Positions 34,068-43,635 of a stretch of DNA of 64,000 bases are shown here, one piece after another; position 1 is the stretch's first letter; each line of letters begins with the position of its first letter. The stretch is from Streptomonospora sp. PA3. Its GTDB lineage: Bacteria > Actinomycetota > Actinomycetes > Streptosporangiales > Streptosporangiaceae. Location: contig NZ_VTZW01000009.1 of NCBI RefSeq assembly GCF_009728995.1, positions 615,644-679,643 on the forward strand. Direction: 5' to 3'. Under the pieces are notes generated by a model. The model did no database searches and had not been told where the DNA came from. It saw only the letters and a program-made list of their open reading frames with translations. The position numbers and the translations under genes are program-made.

Positions 34068-35078
34068 TCAGCGGCCCGGGTCGGGCGCCGGGCCCGTGGA
34101 GTCGCGGATGACCAGGTGGGAGGGGAGGACCACGCGGCGCGGGGACTCCGGGTCGGCGCGGGCCGACCCCGTGGTCAGCAGGATCTCCACGGCGGACCGG
34201 CCGGCCTCCTCCTGCGGGCCCGCCAGGGTGGTCAGCGCCGGCACGCAGAAGTCGGCGCCGAATATGTCGTCGTAGCCGACCACGCTGATCTGCTCGGGCA
34301 CCTGCACCCCCCGCTCGGCCAGCCGCCGCAGAATGCCGATCGCCAGCAGGTCGTTGTGGGCGACGACGGCCGTCGCCCCCGACACCAGCGCCGCATCGGC
34401 GGCCGCGCCCCCGCCCGCGACCTGCGGCGGGAACGGGCCCAGCCGGGTCGCGCCCATGCCGCGCCGCCCGGCCCCGGCCGACAGCGCCCTCCAGCGTTCG
34501 CCCGCGAGCCAGGACTGGTGGGGGCCGGAGAGGTAGACGAGTGAGCGGTGCCCCAGCGAGGCCAGGTGGTCGACGATCTGCGCGCTGCCCGACGCATTGT
34601 CGACGACCACGCTGGGCAGCCCGTCGACCTCCCGGTTGACCAGCACGAGGTTGTGCTCGCGCGCGAGGTCGGCGGTGGTGGAGTCGGGCATGCGGCTCGA
34701 CGCCAGCACGAACCCGTCCACCGAGCGGGCCAGGCGCTCGATCTGGTCGCGCTCGGTGTCGGCGGACTCCTCGGTGAACCCGAGGATGAAGGTGATGTCC
34801 GCCGCCGTCGCCCGGCGCTCCGCGCCCCGGATCGTGCCGAAGAAGTGCGGGTTGGCGATGTCGGGCACCAGCATCGCCAGGGTCGCCGTGCGCCCCGACT
34901 GCAGCGCCGTGGCCAGCGGGCTGGGGTGGTAGCCCAGGCGCTCGGCGACGGCCAGCACGTGCCGGCGGGTGGTCGCGTTGACCCGGCGGGGGTTGCTGAA
35001 GGCGCGGGAGACCGTGGAGGCGGCGACACCGGCCTCGCGGGCGACGTCGTAGACGGTCGTGCGCTTGGGGGAGCTCAT
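34068..35078 (-). CDS. LacI-family regulator of the TRAP/shikimate operon
   Basis: 336 aa. HTH TTVYDVAREAGVAASTVSRAFSN and hinge helix HPSPLATALQSGR. The periplasmic-binding-like domain includes LAMLVPDIANPHFFGTI and SVVGYDDIFGADFCVPALTT. Divergent from dctQ; the palindrome TGGCAA-N4-TTGCCA at 35109-35124, with LacI-type centre, lies 30 bp from its own start, so it likely represses both itself and the TRAP operon. Ligand inferred to be shikimate or a related cyclohexene carboxylate. Confidence 0.9.
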   Translation of the reverse strand: MSSPKRTTVYDVAREAGVAASTVSRAFSNPRRVNATTRRHVLAVAERLGYHPSPLATALQSGRTATLAMLVPDIANPHFFGTIRGAERRATAADITFILGFTEESADTERDQIERLARSVDGFVLASSRMPDSTTADLAREHNLVLVNREVDGLPSVVVDNASGSAQIVDHLASLGHRSLVYLSGPHQSWLAGERWRALSAGAGRRGMGATRLGPFPPQVAGGGAAADAALVSGATAVVAHNDLLAIGILRRLAERGVQVPEQISVVGYDDIFGADFCVPALTTLAGPQEEAGRSAVEILLTTGSARADPESPRRVVLPSHLVIRDSTGPAPDPGR

Positions 35079-35108
35079 GGTGTCCGTTGTACGCGCGATG
35101 GCAACATT

Positions 35109-35124
35109 TGGCAATCGCTTGCCA
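35109..35124. promoter_or_regulatory. LacI-type operator of the TRAP operon
   Basis: Perfect dyad TGGCAA-TCGC-TTGCCA with central CG, flanked by AACAT and ATGTT, in the divergent lacI/dctQ promoter region. Confidence 0.75.
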
Positions 35125-35223
35125 TGTTTCGCGGCGGAAACCTAGGGTTCACATCATTCCTGCTCCAGGCGGGCCCTACCGTCCTGAGCAGCACCGTTAC
35201 GTCTTCATCGAGTGGAGCCCCGG

Positions 35224-35775
35224 ATGACCGACACCCCCGAAGCGCCCGGCGACGGGCCGCCGCGCGCCCGCCCGGCGGCGCTGCGGTGGCTGGAGGCCGC
35301 GGAGCTGACCGCGGGCGTCGCACTCCTGGCCATGATCTTCGCGCTGATGCTGACCCAGGCGCTCCAGCGCCACCTGCCCGTGTCCGGGTGGGTGTGGACG
35401 GGCGAACTCGCCCGGCTGGGCCTGGTGTGGCTGAGCTTCTCGCTGGTCGGCTACCTCCTGGGGCGCGACGAGCACATCACCCTGAAGCTGATCGACTTCG
35501 CGCCGCAGGCCTGGCTGCGCCGCGGGGTGTGGATCGCGGCCAACCTGGTGGTGGCGGCCGTCTGCGCCGCCTTCGTCGCCGAGGCGGTGGAACTGGTCTT
35601 CGGCGGCTCGCCGATGACCACGCCCGCCCTCGGCATCCCCACCGCCTGGGTCTATGTGATCCCGCTCGTCGGGCTGGTGCTGGCCGCCCTGCGCGCCGCC
35701 GCCAACGCCTTCCTGGCCGGCCCGCCGCACGCCGCCGAGGCGCTGCCCGCCGACACCGGGGAGGGCGCCCGATGA
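35224..35775 (+). CDS. dctQ: TRAP transporter small permease (DctQ)
   Basis: 183 aa with four predicted helices; the family segment WTGELARLGLVWLSFSLVGYLLGRDEHITLKLI is split here across helices 2 and 3. It bridges the binding protein and DctM. GGAG lies 6 nt before the ATG at 35224. First gene of a five-gene operon: dctQ, dctM, dctP, dehydroshikimate dehydratase and shikimate dehydrogenase. Confidence 0.88.
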   Translation: MTDTPEAPGDGPPRARPAALRWLEAAELTAGVALLAMIFALMLTQALQRHLPVSGWVWTGELARLGLVWLSFSLVGYLLGRDEHITLKLIDFAPQAWLRRGVWIAANLVVAAVCAAFVAEAVELVFGGSPMTTPALGIPTAWVYVIPLVGLVLAALRAAANAFLAGPPHAAEALPADTGEGAR

Positions 35776-37046
35776 ACGCCCTCCTGGTCGTCTCCGGGAT
35801 CCTGCTGCTGCTGGTGCTGCGGGTCCCCATCGCCTTCGCCATCCTGGGCCCCTGCATGGCCTACATGGCGCTGACCGACCAGTCCACCGGGCTGAGCCTG
35901 CGCACCGCCGCCCAGGAGATCGACAGCTTCCCCCTGCTGGCCGTGCCGCTGTTCGTCCTGGTCGGGGTGACGGCGAACCACACGGGCATCGCCGACCGCA
36001 TCTTCGCCTTCGCCCAGGTGCTCTTCGGCCGGGTCCGCGCCGGCCTGGGCTACGTCAACATCGGCGTCAGCCTCGGCTTCGCGTGGATGAGCGGCAGCGC
36101 ACTGGCCGACGTCGCCGGCGTCGGCAAGATGACGGTCCCGGCCATGACCGACCGCGGCTACTCCCGCCGGTTCTCCCTCGGGCTCACCGCGGCCTCCAGC
36201 CTGATCGGTCCGGTGATGCCGCCCAGCATCCCGGCGATCGTCTACGCCTCGGTGGCCACGGTCTCGACGGCGGCGCTGTTCGCCGCCGCGGTCGTGCCCG
36301 CCCTGCTGATCGCGAGCGGACTCGCGGTGGCGGTCTTCATCTGGGGGCGCCGCCAGCACCACCTCGCCGGCCGGCGCCCCGAGCGGGGCGAGGTCGGCAG
36401 CGCCGTGCTGCGGGTGCTCGGCCCGCTGGGCGCGCCGGTGCTGCTGCTGGGCGGCATCCTCAGCGGCCTGTTCACCCCCACCGAGGCCGCGGCGGTCGGC
36501 GCCGCCTACGTGTTCGTCCTGGGTTTCTGCTACCGCAAGCTGGACCTGCGGACGCTGTGGCGGATCGCGGTGGAGACCGCCACCACCGCGGCCTCCATCG
36601 CGATCATCCTGGCGGCCTCCGGGCTGCTCGGCTGGATCCTGGCCCGCGAGCAGGTGCCCCAGGACATCGCCACCGTCCTACTCGGGCTCACCGACAGCCC
36701 GGTGGTCTTCCTGCTGCTGGTCAACGTCGTGCTGATCCTGATCGGCACCGTGCTGGAGCCGGTCGCCGCGCTGGTGATCACCGTCCCCGTGCTGCTGCCG
36801 GTGGCCGTGCAGTTCGGCGTGGACCCTGTCCACTTCGGCGTCGTCACCATCGTCAACCTGATGATCGGCCTGCTCACCCCGCCCATCGGCGGAGTGCTGT
36901 TCGTCCTGGGCTCGGCCACTCGTACCCCGATGCAAGAGGTGTTCCGCGGCACCGCCCCGTTCCTGCTCCCCCTGCTGGCGGTCCTCGCCCTGCTGACCGT
37001 GGCGCCCGAGCTGGTGCTGTTCCTTCCCGAACACCTCGACCTCTAG
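35772..37046 (+). CDS. dctM: TRAP transporter large permease (DctM)
   Basis: 424 aa, about 12 helices. DctM signatures: IDSFPLLAVPLFVLVG, SGSALADVAGVGKMTVPAM, LIGPVMPPSIPAIVYASV, GLFTPTEAAAVGAAYVF and GLLTPPIGGVLFVLG. Start ATG overlaps the dctQ stop (ATGA). It carries the substrate across the membrane, driven by a Na+ gradient in characterised systems. Confidence 0.95.
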   Translation: MNALLVVSGILLLLVLRVPIAFAILGPCMAYMALTDQSTGLSLRTAAQEIDSFPLLAVPLFVLVGVTANHTGIADRIFAFAQVLFGRVRAGLGYVNIGVSLGFAWMSGSALADVAGVGKMTVPAMTDRGYSRRFSLGLTAASSLIGPVMPPSIPAIVYASVATVSTAALFAAAVVPALLIASGLAVAVFIWGRRQHHLAGRRPERGEVGSAVLRVLGPLGAPVLLLGGILSGLFTPTEAAAVGAAYVFVLGFCYRKLDLRTLWRIAVETATTAASIAIILAASGLLGWILAREQVPQDIATVLLGLTDSPVVFLLLVNVVLILIGTVLEPVAALVITVPVLLPVAVQFGVDPVHFGVVTIVNLMIGLLTPPIGGVLFVLGSATRTPMQEVFRGTAPFLLPLLAVLALLTVAPELVLFLPEHLDL

Positions 37047-37138
37047 CCCGGACCCGCACCTTTCCCCCGACCCCGACCCGACCCCGTCCCGCCGCCAGGC
37101 GGCACCGTCCCACCTTCCCCCATTAGGAGGCGTTTACG

Positions 37139-38137
37139 ATGCGCACCAGTCTTCGCTGGGCGGCCCTGCTCCCCGTGGCCGCGCTCACCCTCGCCGGCTG
37201 CGGCGGAGGGAGCGGATCCGGCGACTCCGGAATCACCCTCTCCTTCGCCAACAGCTACACCCAGGACCACCCCCACACCCGCTGCGGCATCGAGCTGGTG
37301 GCCGACAAGGTCGAGAAGGCCGACGTCGGCATGACCGTCGACACCTTCCCCAACAGCCAGCTCGGCGAGAACACCGAGACGTTCTCCTCGGTGATGTCCG
37401 GCGACATCGACATGGACGTGCAGGGCTCGGCCGCGCTCGGGTCGACCTACAAGCCGATCGGCGTGTTCGACGCCGCCTACGCCTTCGACGACGCCGACCA
37501 CCTGTTCCGCTTCTTCGACTCCGAGGCCTCCGAGACCATCAAGAAGGACTTCGAGGAGGCCACCGACACCAAGATCCTCGACGTCTGGTACTTCGGCGAC
37601 CGCCACTTCACCGCCAACAAGCCCATCCGCAAGCCCGCGGACCTCAAGGGCCTGCGGATGCGGTTCCCCGACTCCCCGATCTACCTGCAGAACGCCAAGG
37701 CCCTGGGCGCCGACGCCACCACGGTCGCCTTCGAGGAGGTCTACCTGGCCCTGCAGCAGGGCACCGTCGACGGCCAGGAGAACCCCATCCCCACCATCGA
37801 CAGCAAGAACTTCGACGAGGTGCAGTCCCACGTCAGCCTCACCAGCCACCAGATCGGCTCGCAGATGATCGTCGTCTCGGGCAAGACCTGGGACAAGCTC
37901 TCCGCCGAGCAGCAGGAGGCCCTGCAGAAGGCCGTCAGCGAGACCCGCGCGAAGAACCGCGAGTGCATCGAGAAGGCCGAGCAGAAGATCGTCGACGAGT
38001 GGAAGGCCCAGGACACCGTGAAGATCGTCGACGACGTCGACGTGGACGCCTTCCGCGCCCGGGCCCGCGACTACTTCGAGAAGAATCTCGAAGGCGAGTC
38101 GCTGGAGCTCTACCAGGCGTTCCAAGAGGCCAGGTAA
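37139..38137 (+). CDS. dctP: TRAP transporter substrate-binding lipoprotein (DctP)
   Basis: 332 aa. Lipobox LAGC (Cys21), so it is membrane-tethered rather than free. Family segments: FPNSQLGENTETFSSVMSGD, KPIRKPADLKGLRMRFPDSP, the conserved arginine-bearing substrate site, and VYLALQQGTVDGQENPIPTI. AGGAGG 8 nt before the ATG. In this operon it comes third, after the membrane subunits. Substrate is inferred from the two downstream enzymes to be shikimate or quinate-like. Confidence 0.93.
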   Translation: MRTSLRWAALLPVAALTLAGCGGGSGSGDSGITLSFANSYTQDHPHTRCGIELVADKVEKADVGMTVDTFPNSQLGENTETFSSVMSGDIDMDVQGSAALGSTYKPIGVFDAAYAFDDADHLFRFFDSEASETIKKDFEEATDTKILDVWYFGDRHFTANKPIRKPADLKGLRMRFPDSPIYLQNAKALGADATTVAFEEVYLALQQGTVDGQENPIPTIDSKNFDEVQSHVSLTSHQIGSQMIVVSGKTWDKLSAEQQEALQKAVSETRAKNRECIEKAEQKIVDEWKAQDTVKIVDDVDVDAFRARARDYFEKNLEGESLELYQAFQEAR

Positions 38138-38170
38138 GCGGACCGGACACGACGGAGCGGAGCAACGTAC

Positions 38171-40066
38171 ATGCGGCGCAGTATCGCCACCGTATCGCTC
38201 AGCGGCACGCTGGAGGAGAAGCTGCGGGCGGCCGCGGCGGCCGGGTTCGACGGGGTCGAGATCTTCGAGAACGACCTCGTCGCCTCGCCGATGCCGCCGC
38301 GCGAGATCCGCGCGATGGCCGCGGACCTCGGCCTGGGCATCGACCTCTACCAGCCGTTCCGCGATTTCGAGGGGGTCGGCGACGACCTCCTGGAGCGGAA
38401 CCTGCGCCGAGCCGAGGCCAAGTTCGCGCTGATGCTCGAACTCGGCGCCGACACGCTGCTCGTCTGCTCCAACGCCTCACAAGAGGCCATCGACGACGAC
38501 GCCCGCGCGGCGGCCCAACTCCACCGCCTCGCCGAGACGGCCGCCCCCTACGGCGTCCGCATCGCCTACGAGGCGCTGGCCTGGGGCCGCCGCGTCCACG
38601 ACTACGAGCACTCCTGGCGCATCGTCGCCGATGCCGACCACCCCCGCCTGGGCGTCTGCCTGGACAGCTTCCACATCCTGTCCAGGCGCGGCGACCCCGC
38701 CGGCATCCGCGACATCCCCGGCGACAAGATCTTCTTCCTGCAGTTGGCCGACGCCCCCTACATGGCCATGGACCTGCTGCAGTGGAGCCGGCACTACCGG
38801 TGCTTCCCCGGCCAGGGCGGATTCGACCTGACCGCGTTCACCCGGCACGTGCTCGCGGCCGGCTACACCGGCCCGCTGTCGCTGGAGGTGTTCAACGACG
38901 TCTTCCGCGCCTCCGACCCCGCCCGCACCGCGGCCGACGCCCTGCGGTCGCTGTCGGTGCTGGAGGACGCGCTCGACCGCGAGCGGGATGGCGGTCGGGC
39001 CGACGAGGGGCCCGGGGCCGGCGGCGCACGGCCCCGCGTCTCCCTCGCCCGCCTGCCCGACCCGCCCGAGGACACCGGCTACGCCTTCGTCGAGGTCGCC
39101 GCGCAGGAGGGCGCCGCGGAGCGGGTGCGCGCCGTGCTGGCCGCGCTCGGCTTCGCCCACACCAACGACCACCGGTCCAAACCCGTCCAGCTGTGGAGCA
39201 GCGGCGGCGCCCGCGTCCTGCTCAGCTCCACCGATCCCCGGCTCGGCCACACCTGGGGCGGCGACGCCGCCGTCACCGCGCTGGGCGTGGAGGTGGCCGA
39301 CCCCGACCGCGCCGCGCAGCGCGCCGACCGGCTCCTCGCGCCGACCCTGCCGCGGCGGCGCGACCCCGCCGAGTCCCGCCTGAACGCGGTCGCCGCCCCC
39401 GACGGCACGGCCGTCTTCTTCTGCCCCGGTCGGCAGGAGGGCCGGGAGTGGCTGGCCGACTTCAGCGCGGAGGCGGTGCGCGACCGGCACGCCGGCGCCG
39501 GCGCGGGGCGGGCCGCGATCGACCACGTGGGGCTGTTCCAGCCCTTCGACCACTTCGACGAGGCCTCGCTGTTCTACCGCTCGGTGCTGGGCCTCACGCC
39601 CGACGCCAGCCTGGAGGTCGCCGCCCCCGACGGCCTGGTGCGCAGCCGGGCCCTGGCGGCGGCGGACGGCGGGCTGCGCATCGCGCTCAACGTCTCGGTG
39701 CTGGGGCGCGGAACCCCGTCCGACGCCCCCGGCGGCGCCCAACACGTCGCCTTCTCCTGCGACGACGTCTTCGCCGCCGCCGAGGCGATGCGCGCCGCCG
39801 GCGTCGGGCCGCTGCCCATCCCCGACAACTACTACGCCGACCTGGCCGCCCGCACCGACCTGGCCCCCGCCATGCGCGAGCGCATGCGGGCAAACGGCAT
39901 CCTCTACGACAGCGCCGGCGCCGGAGAGTTCTTCCACTTCTACACGCCGATGCTGGACAACCGGCTCTTCTTCGAGGTCGTGCAGCGCACCGGCGGCTAC
40001 CAGGGCTACGGCGCGGCCAACACCCCGATCCGGATGGCCGCCCACCGAGCGGAGCGCACCAGGTGA
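38171..40066 (+). CDS. 3-dehydroshikimate dehydratase fused to an HPPD-like domain (QsuB/QuiC type)
   Basis: 631 aa. Residues about 1-275 are a xylose-isomerase-like TIM barrel (SIATVSLSGTLEEKLRAAAA, DGVEIFEND, LGVCLDSFHILSR, FLQLADAPYM, SLEVFNDVFRA) of the dehydroshikimate dehydratase family. Residues about 320-625 are a 4-hydroxyphenylpyruvate-dioxygenase-like VOC tandem (HVGLFQPFDHFDEASLFYRS, AQHVAFSCDDV, FFHFYTPMLDNRLFFEVVQR). The same fusion is found in C. glutamicum QsuB and P. putida QuiC1, which form protocatechuate from 3-dehydroshikimate. It overlaps the shikimate dehydrogenase gene (GTGA). No aroD/qsuC gene is present, so shikimate is a more likely substrate than quinate. Confidence 0.88.
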   Translation: MRRSIATVSLSGTLEEKLRAAAAAGFDGVEIFENDLVASPMPPREIRAMAADLGLGIDLYQPFRDFEGVGDDLLERNLRRAEAKFALMLELGADTLLVCSNASQEAIDDDARAAAQLHRLAETAAPYGVRIAYEALAWGRRVHDYEHSWRIVADADHPRLGVCLDSFHILSRRGDPAGIRDIPGDKIFFLQLADAPYMAMDLLQWSRHYRCFPGQGGFDLTAFTRHVLAAGYTGPLSLEVFNDVFRASDPARTAADALRSLSVLEDALDRERDGGRADEGPGAGGARPRVSLARLPDPPEDTGYAFVEVAAQEGAAERVRAVLAALGFAHTNDHRSKPVQLWSSGGARVLLSSTDPRLGHTWGGDAAVTALGVEVADPDRAAQRADRLLAPTLPRRRDPAESRLNAVAAPDGTAVFFCPGRQEGREWLADFSAEAVRDRHAGAGAGRAAIDHVGLFQPFDHFDEASLFYRSVLGLTPDASLEVAAPDGLVRSRALAAADGGLRIALNVSVLGRGTPSDAPGGAQHVAFSCDDVFAAAEAMRAAGVGPLPIPDNYYADLAARTDLAPAMRERMRANGILYDSAGAGEFFHFYTPMLDNRLFFEVVQRTGGYQGYGAANTPIRMAAHRAERTR

Positions 40067-40974
40067 CCGGCGCACTCGGCGGCGAGGCCGCGCTGACCTC
40101 GGCGGCGCGCGGCACCGCCCCCTCCTTCCTCGTCGGGCTCATCGGAGCCGGAGTCGGCCCCTCGCTGACCCCGCCCATGCACGAGCGCGAGGCCGCGGCC
40201 TCGGGGCGGCCCCTGATCTACCGCACCATCGACATCACCGAACTGGACCTGCCGCCGGAGTCGGTGGCCGAGCTGGTGCCGGCCGCGCGGCGGCTCGGCT
40301 ACAACGGGCTGAACATCACCCACCCCTGCAAGCAGCTGGTGCTGCCGGTCCTGGACGGGCTCACCCCCGACGCCGAGGCCATCGGGGCGGTCAACACCGT
40401 GGTCTTCGCCGGGGGATCGGCGATCGGCCACAACACCGACTGGTCGGGGTTCGCCCGCTCGCTGGAGCGCGGCCTGCCCCACGCGCCCCGCGACCGCGTG
40501 GTGCTGCTGGGAGCGGGCGGCGCGGGCGCGGCGGTGGCCCACGCGCTGCTGGTGTCGGGGGTGCGGGAGCTGGTCGTCGCCGACCTCGACCCCGAGCGGG
40601 CCGCGGAGCTGGCCGACCGGGTGGCCCGCCGCTTTCCCGGCGCCCGCTGCGCGGCCGCCGACGCGGCCGCGCCCGACCGGCTCCTGGCCGGCGCCGACGG
40701 CCTGGTGCACGCCACACCGGTGGGCATGGCCCACCACCCGGGCGTCCCGGTCCCGCCGGACCTGCTGCGGCCGCCGCTGTGGGTGGCCGACGTCGTCTAC
40801 CGTCCGCTGCGCACCGAACTGCTGCGCAGCGCACGCGAACAGGGGTGCGCCACGCTGGACGGCGGCGGCATGGCGGTCTTCCAGGCCGCCGACGCCTTCG
40901 AGCTGTTCACCGGCCTGGCCCCCGACCGCGACCGCATGCTCGCCCATTTCCACGAACTGCTGGCGGCCGAATGA
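40063..40974 (+). CDS. Shikimate/quinate 5-dehydrogenase
   Basis: 303 aa. Shikimate-binding GAGVGPSLTPPMHEREA (catalogue form SxSP replaced by SLTP), catalytic NITHPCKQLVLP with the Lys, then VNTVVF and NTDWSGF. NAD(P) loop is GAGGAGAAVAHALL, and the end DGGGMAVFQAADAFELFTG is standard. The variation and operon suggest a catabolic quinate/shikimate dehydrogenase (QsuD-like) rather than biosynthetic AroE: it would oxidise imported shikimate to 3-dehydroshikimate for the fused dehydratase. GTG start overlaps the previous stop. Confidence 0.88.
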   Translation: MTGALGGEAALTSAARGTAPSFLVGLIGAGVGPSLTPPMHEREAAASGRPLIYRTIDITELDLPPESVAELVPAARRLGYNGLNITHPCKQLVLPVLDGLTPDAEAIGAVNTVVFAGGSAIGHNTDWSGFARSLERGLPHAPRDRVVLLGAGGAGAAVAHALLVSGVRELVVADLDPERAAELADRVARRFPGARCAAADAAAPDRLLAGADGLVHATPVGMAHHPGVPVPPDLLRPPLWVADVVYRPLRTELLRSAREQGCATLDGGGMAVFQAADAFELFTGLAPDRDRMLAHFHELLAAE

Positions 40975-41020
40975 GGGGGCGCCGGAGAGCCCGCCGCCGG
41001 CCCCGCTGACCGGCCGTCTG

Positions 41021-41086
41021 CGAGAGGCGCCCCGCCGCGTGCCGTCGGCGTGCTTGGCCGCCGGCCCGCTCGCTCGGCGCCTCTCG
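41021..41086. terminator. Terminator of the shikimate operon
   Basis: CGAGAGGCGCC (41021-41031) and GGCGCCTCTCG (41076-41086) form a perfect 11-bp stem with a GC-rich loop between convergent genes. Confidence 0.6.
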
Positions 41087-41093
41087 GAGGCTG

Positions 41094-42137
41094 TCAGGCC
41101 GGCGTTTCGCAGCGCCGGCCGTCGGGGGCGATGACCGAGGTGATCGCGTCGATCTCCAGCGAGACCCGGAAGCCCGGGGGCAGGGCGAGCGCGGGTACGG
41201 CTCCCGGGCGGATCAGCTGCAGTTCGCCCAGCCGGGCGGTGCGCACCGGCCGGGTCGGCCCGTAGACCCCCGACCCCTGGTGGCCCAGGAACCAGGGGGC
41301 GACTCCGTCGCGGCCCGGCGGCCGGCGGACCAGCTCCACCGCGACGGCGGTGTCGGCGCCCTCCTCGACGTGCAGCGGATCGTCGACGAAGGCGGGCAGG
41401 GGAGCGCCGTCGCGCGCGGACAGGACGGCGGCGCAGAGCCGGTCCTGCCGGTCGGCGTCCTCCATCGCGTCGGCGACCCAGGTGGCATCCCAGGCAGCGG
41501 GGTGGTCGGGGGGTGCGGGCAGGTTGCGCACCACCGCACGCCACTCGTCTCGGCGCCGCTCGTCGGGTTGCAGGCGGAGCCGGTTCCAGCCCACCTGCAC
41601 CAGAGGCGCGCCGCTGAACACGTGCTCGGCGTCGAGGGCGCTCAGCCGCTCCCGGATGAGGGTGTAGCGGCGGTCGTCCCCGCGGGGGCGGGGCAGGCGG
41701 ACCCGGCGGCCGTGGACGTCGAAGGGAGAGATCCGGGCCGCGGTGATCCGGGGGCCGGTGTCGACGAAGACCCCGCGGGAGCGAAACGCCGCCCGGCCGG
41801 CGTCGGGCAGGGCGGCGGCGCGAACGAGGCGCAGCGCGGGGAGGCGGGCCAGTTCATCCCACGCGGTGACCTCGAAGGCGTCGTCCTCGCCGTGCCACAG
41901 CGGCCTGATGTCGAGCTGGACCTGGAGGCCGTAGTCGATGGCGAGCTCGGTGATGGAGGCGGCCGCCTCCTCGGGGATCTCCAGCCGGCGGTAGTAATCG
42001 GCCGCGGCGGGATCGTACTCGGGTTCGTCCGGAGGCGTGTGCGGCGACTCGTAGGGCGGCAGCAGGCCCTGCCCGTAGCACAGCTCCTCGAGCACGAACA
42101 GCTTCGCGTTCAGGTCGGTGAATGTGAGACCAGGCAT
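41094..42137 (-). CDS. Hypothetical protein
   Basis: 347 aa, not recognised with confidence. It opens GLTFTDLNAKLFVLEELCYG, a pattern that resembles the DUF6892-like group, then has an acidic stretch and mixed alpha/beta sequence. No signal peptide, membrane helix or metal motif is seen. Codon usage matches the genome and the frame is intact, so it is a real gene. It is convergent with the shikimate operon and 160 bp from the FUSC-type exporter start side. No function assigned. Confidence 0.75.
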   Translation of the reverse strand: MPGLTFTDLNAKLFVLEELCYGQGLLPPYESPHTPPDEPEYDPAAADYYRRLEIPEEAAASITELAIDYGLQVQLDIRPLWHGEDDAFEVTAWDELARLPALRLVRAAALPDAGRAAFRSRGVFVDTGPRITAARISPFDVHGRRVRLPRPRGDDRRYTLIRERLSALDAEHVFSGAPLVQVGWNRLRLQPDERRRDEWRAVVRNLPAPPDHPAAWDATWVADAMEDADRQDRLCAAVLSARDGAPLPAFVDDPLHVEEGADTAVAVELVRRPPGRDGVAPWFLGHQGSGVYGPTRPVRTARLGELQLIRPGAVPALALPPGFRVSLEIDAITSVIAPDGRRCETPA

Positions 42138-42297
42138 CTGCCCGAAGGTAGAGCGCGGGGACGACAGTTCGGCGACGCGGTCCGGGGGAGGCTCGGAGAA
42201 GGGGCCCGCTCGGGCGCGCCCGAGCGGGCCGCCGCTGCGTGGCGCTGCCCCGGGTGGCCGCCGATCCGGGGAGAGGTCCGCAGGGCGGCTTTCCGCG

Positions 42298-43473
42298 TCA
42301 TACCCGCAGCGCGTCGTAGGCGGCTTCCAGCTCGTTGAGCATCCGCTCGGCCTCCAGCAGCAGCCCGCCGTAGAGCAGCCGCTCGCCGTTGCCGTCGTGC
42401 GCGCCGGAGTCGCCGTCGGGCAGGGGTTCCTCGTGCTGCGAGCGGGCGCGGTCGAGGTGGTCGCGGAACCGCTCGCGGACCGAGTCGAGCTCCTCGGGAT
42501 CGAGGTCGGCGAGCTGTTCGACGGCGCAGCGGACCTCCTGCAGCACGTCGCCGTAGCGTCCCAGCATCCGCTGCTCGCCGGAGCCGGGGCGGTCCGGCAG
42601 CCGCCGCATGATGTCGGTGACGCTGCGCATGCCCTCGCCGATGCGCGCCATGTGGTGCACCAGGGCGTCGTAGGCGATGATCGGCGGCAGCCGCCGCAGC
42701 AGCAAACGGCGCGGGTTCCACCGCAGGCTCGTTTCGGCCTCGTAGATGGTGTCGCGCGCCTGGTTGCTCAGCGCCTCGAGCCTTCGGCCGCGCTGCCAGA
42801 AGTCCTGGGTCTCCCCGGGGTCGGGGGCCCGTTCCCGAAGGACCGCGGAGATGTCTCCCAGCAGGTCCCGCAGGGTGTAGACCATGTTGTCGAGCGCGTA
42901 GCGGGCGTCGCGCAGGCGCAGCGGCGGCAGCAGGGCGACGTTGACGGCGATGCCGACCGCGCACCCCAGCAGCACCACCAGTTGCCCCAGCAGCATGAAC
43001 CGGTCGCCGGCGGCGGTCGGCATGACGAACACGGAGTACGCGAAGAAGGCCGAGGTGGGCACCAGGTGCCCCTGGGGGCCCAGGCGGCGCCACTGCCCCA
43101 GCACCAGCGCGAGGAAGGCGACCACGGCGAACGTCCACACGTGGGGGTTGAGCCAGAAGCCCAGGAGGCCTTCCAGGCAGACCCCGACGCTGGCGGCGAG
43201 GGCGAAGCGCAGAGACCGCAGGAACGACTCGCTGATCGTGATCTGCACCATGACCACCGCCGCGAAGGGGGCGAAGGCCGGCGACTGGGATTTGAGCACG
43301 TACTCCGCGATGAGCCAGGCGATGGTGGCCGCCACCGTCCCCTTGAGGATGAACAGCAGCATGGCGCGCTCGGGGCCCGGATACTGATGCGCCCGATGCA
43401 GATGCCGCTTGAAACGCGCCCAGGACCCGGCGACCCGGGTGGTCCCCGACTGTCCGGCGGTCTGCTCCGCCAT
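42298..43473 (-). CDS. FUSC/ArAE-family aromatic acid exporter-like protein
   Basis: 391 aa. About six membrane helices (residues about 35-195; AFAPFAAVVMVQITISESFLRS and GVCLEGLLGFWL are family-like), then a long helical cytoplasmic domain with many Arg/Glu and a YALDNMVYTLRDLLGDI start. Matches the aromatic acid exporter / fusaric acid resistance family in half-size form. Transport of aromatic acids would fit its location near the shikimate-protocatechuate genes, but that is conjecture. GGGGAGGT precedes the ATG. Confidence 0.75.
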   Translation of the reverse strand: MAEQTAGQSGTTRVAGSWARFKRHLHRAHQYPGPERAMLLFILKGTVAATIAWLIAEYVLKSQSPAFAPFAAVVMVQITISESFLRSLRFALAASVGVCLEGLLGFWLNPHVWTFAVVAFLALVLGQWRRLGPQGHLVPTSAFFAYSVFVMPTAAGDRFMLLGQLVVLLGCAVGIAVNVALLPPLRLRDARYALDNMVYTLRDLLGDISAVLRERAPDPGETQDFWQRGRRLEALSNQARDTIYEAETSLRWNPRRLLLRRLPPIIAYDALVHHMARIGEGMRSVTDIMRRLPDRPGSGEQRMLGRYGDVLQEVRCAVEQLADLDPEELDSVRERFRDHLDRARSQHEEPLPDGDSGAHDGNGERLLYGGLLLEAERMLNELEAAYDALRV

Positions 43474-43635
43474 CGGATACCTCCCCCTTTCCCCGTCGGC
43501 GCCCGCCCTCCTCCGCGAAGGCGCACCCGCGTGCGCCTACCCACGCGGCGGCGGGTATGCCCGCCGGCCGCCGGAAGGGGGGACGGGCGCCCGCGGGGAC
43601 GGCGGGGGCAGGGCCGTCCCCTTCCGGGCGGCCGG

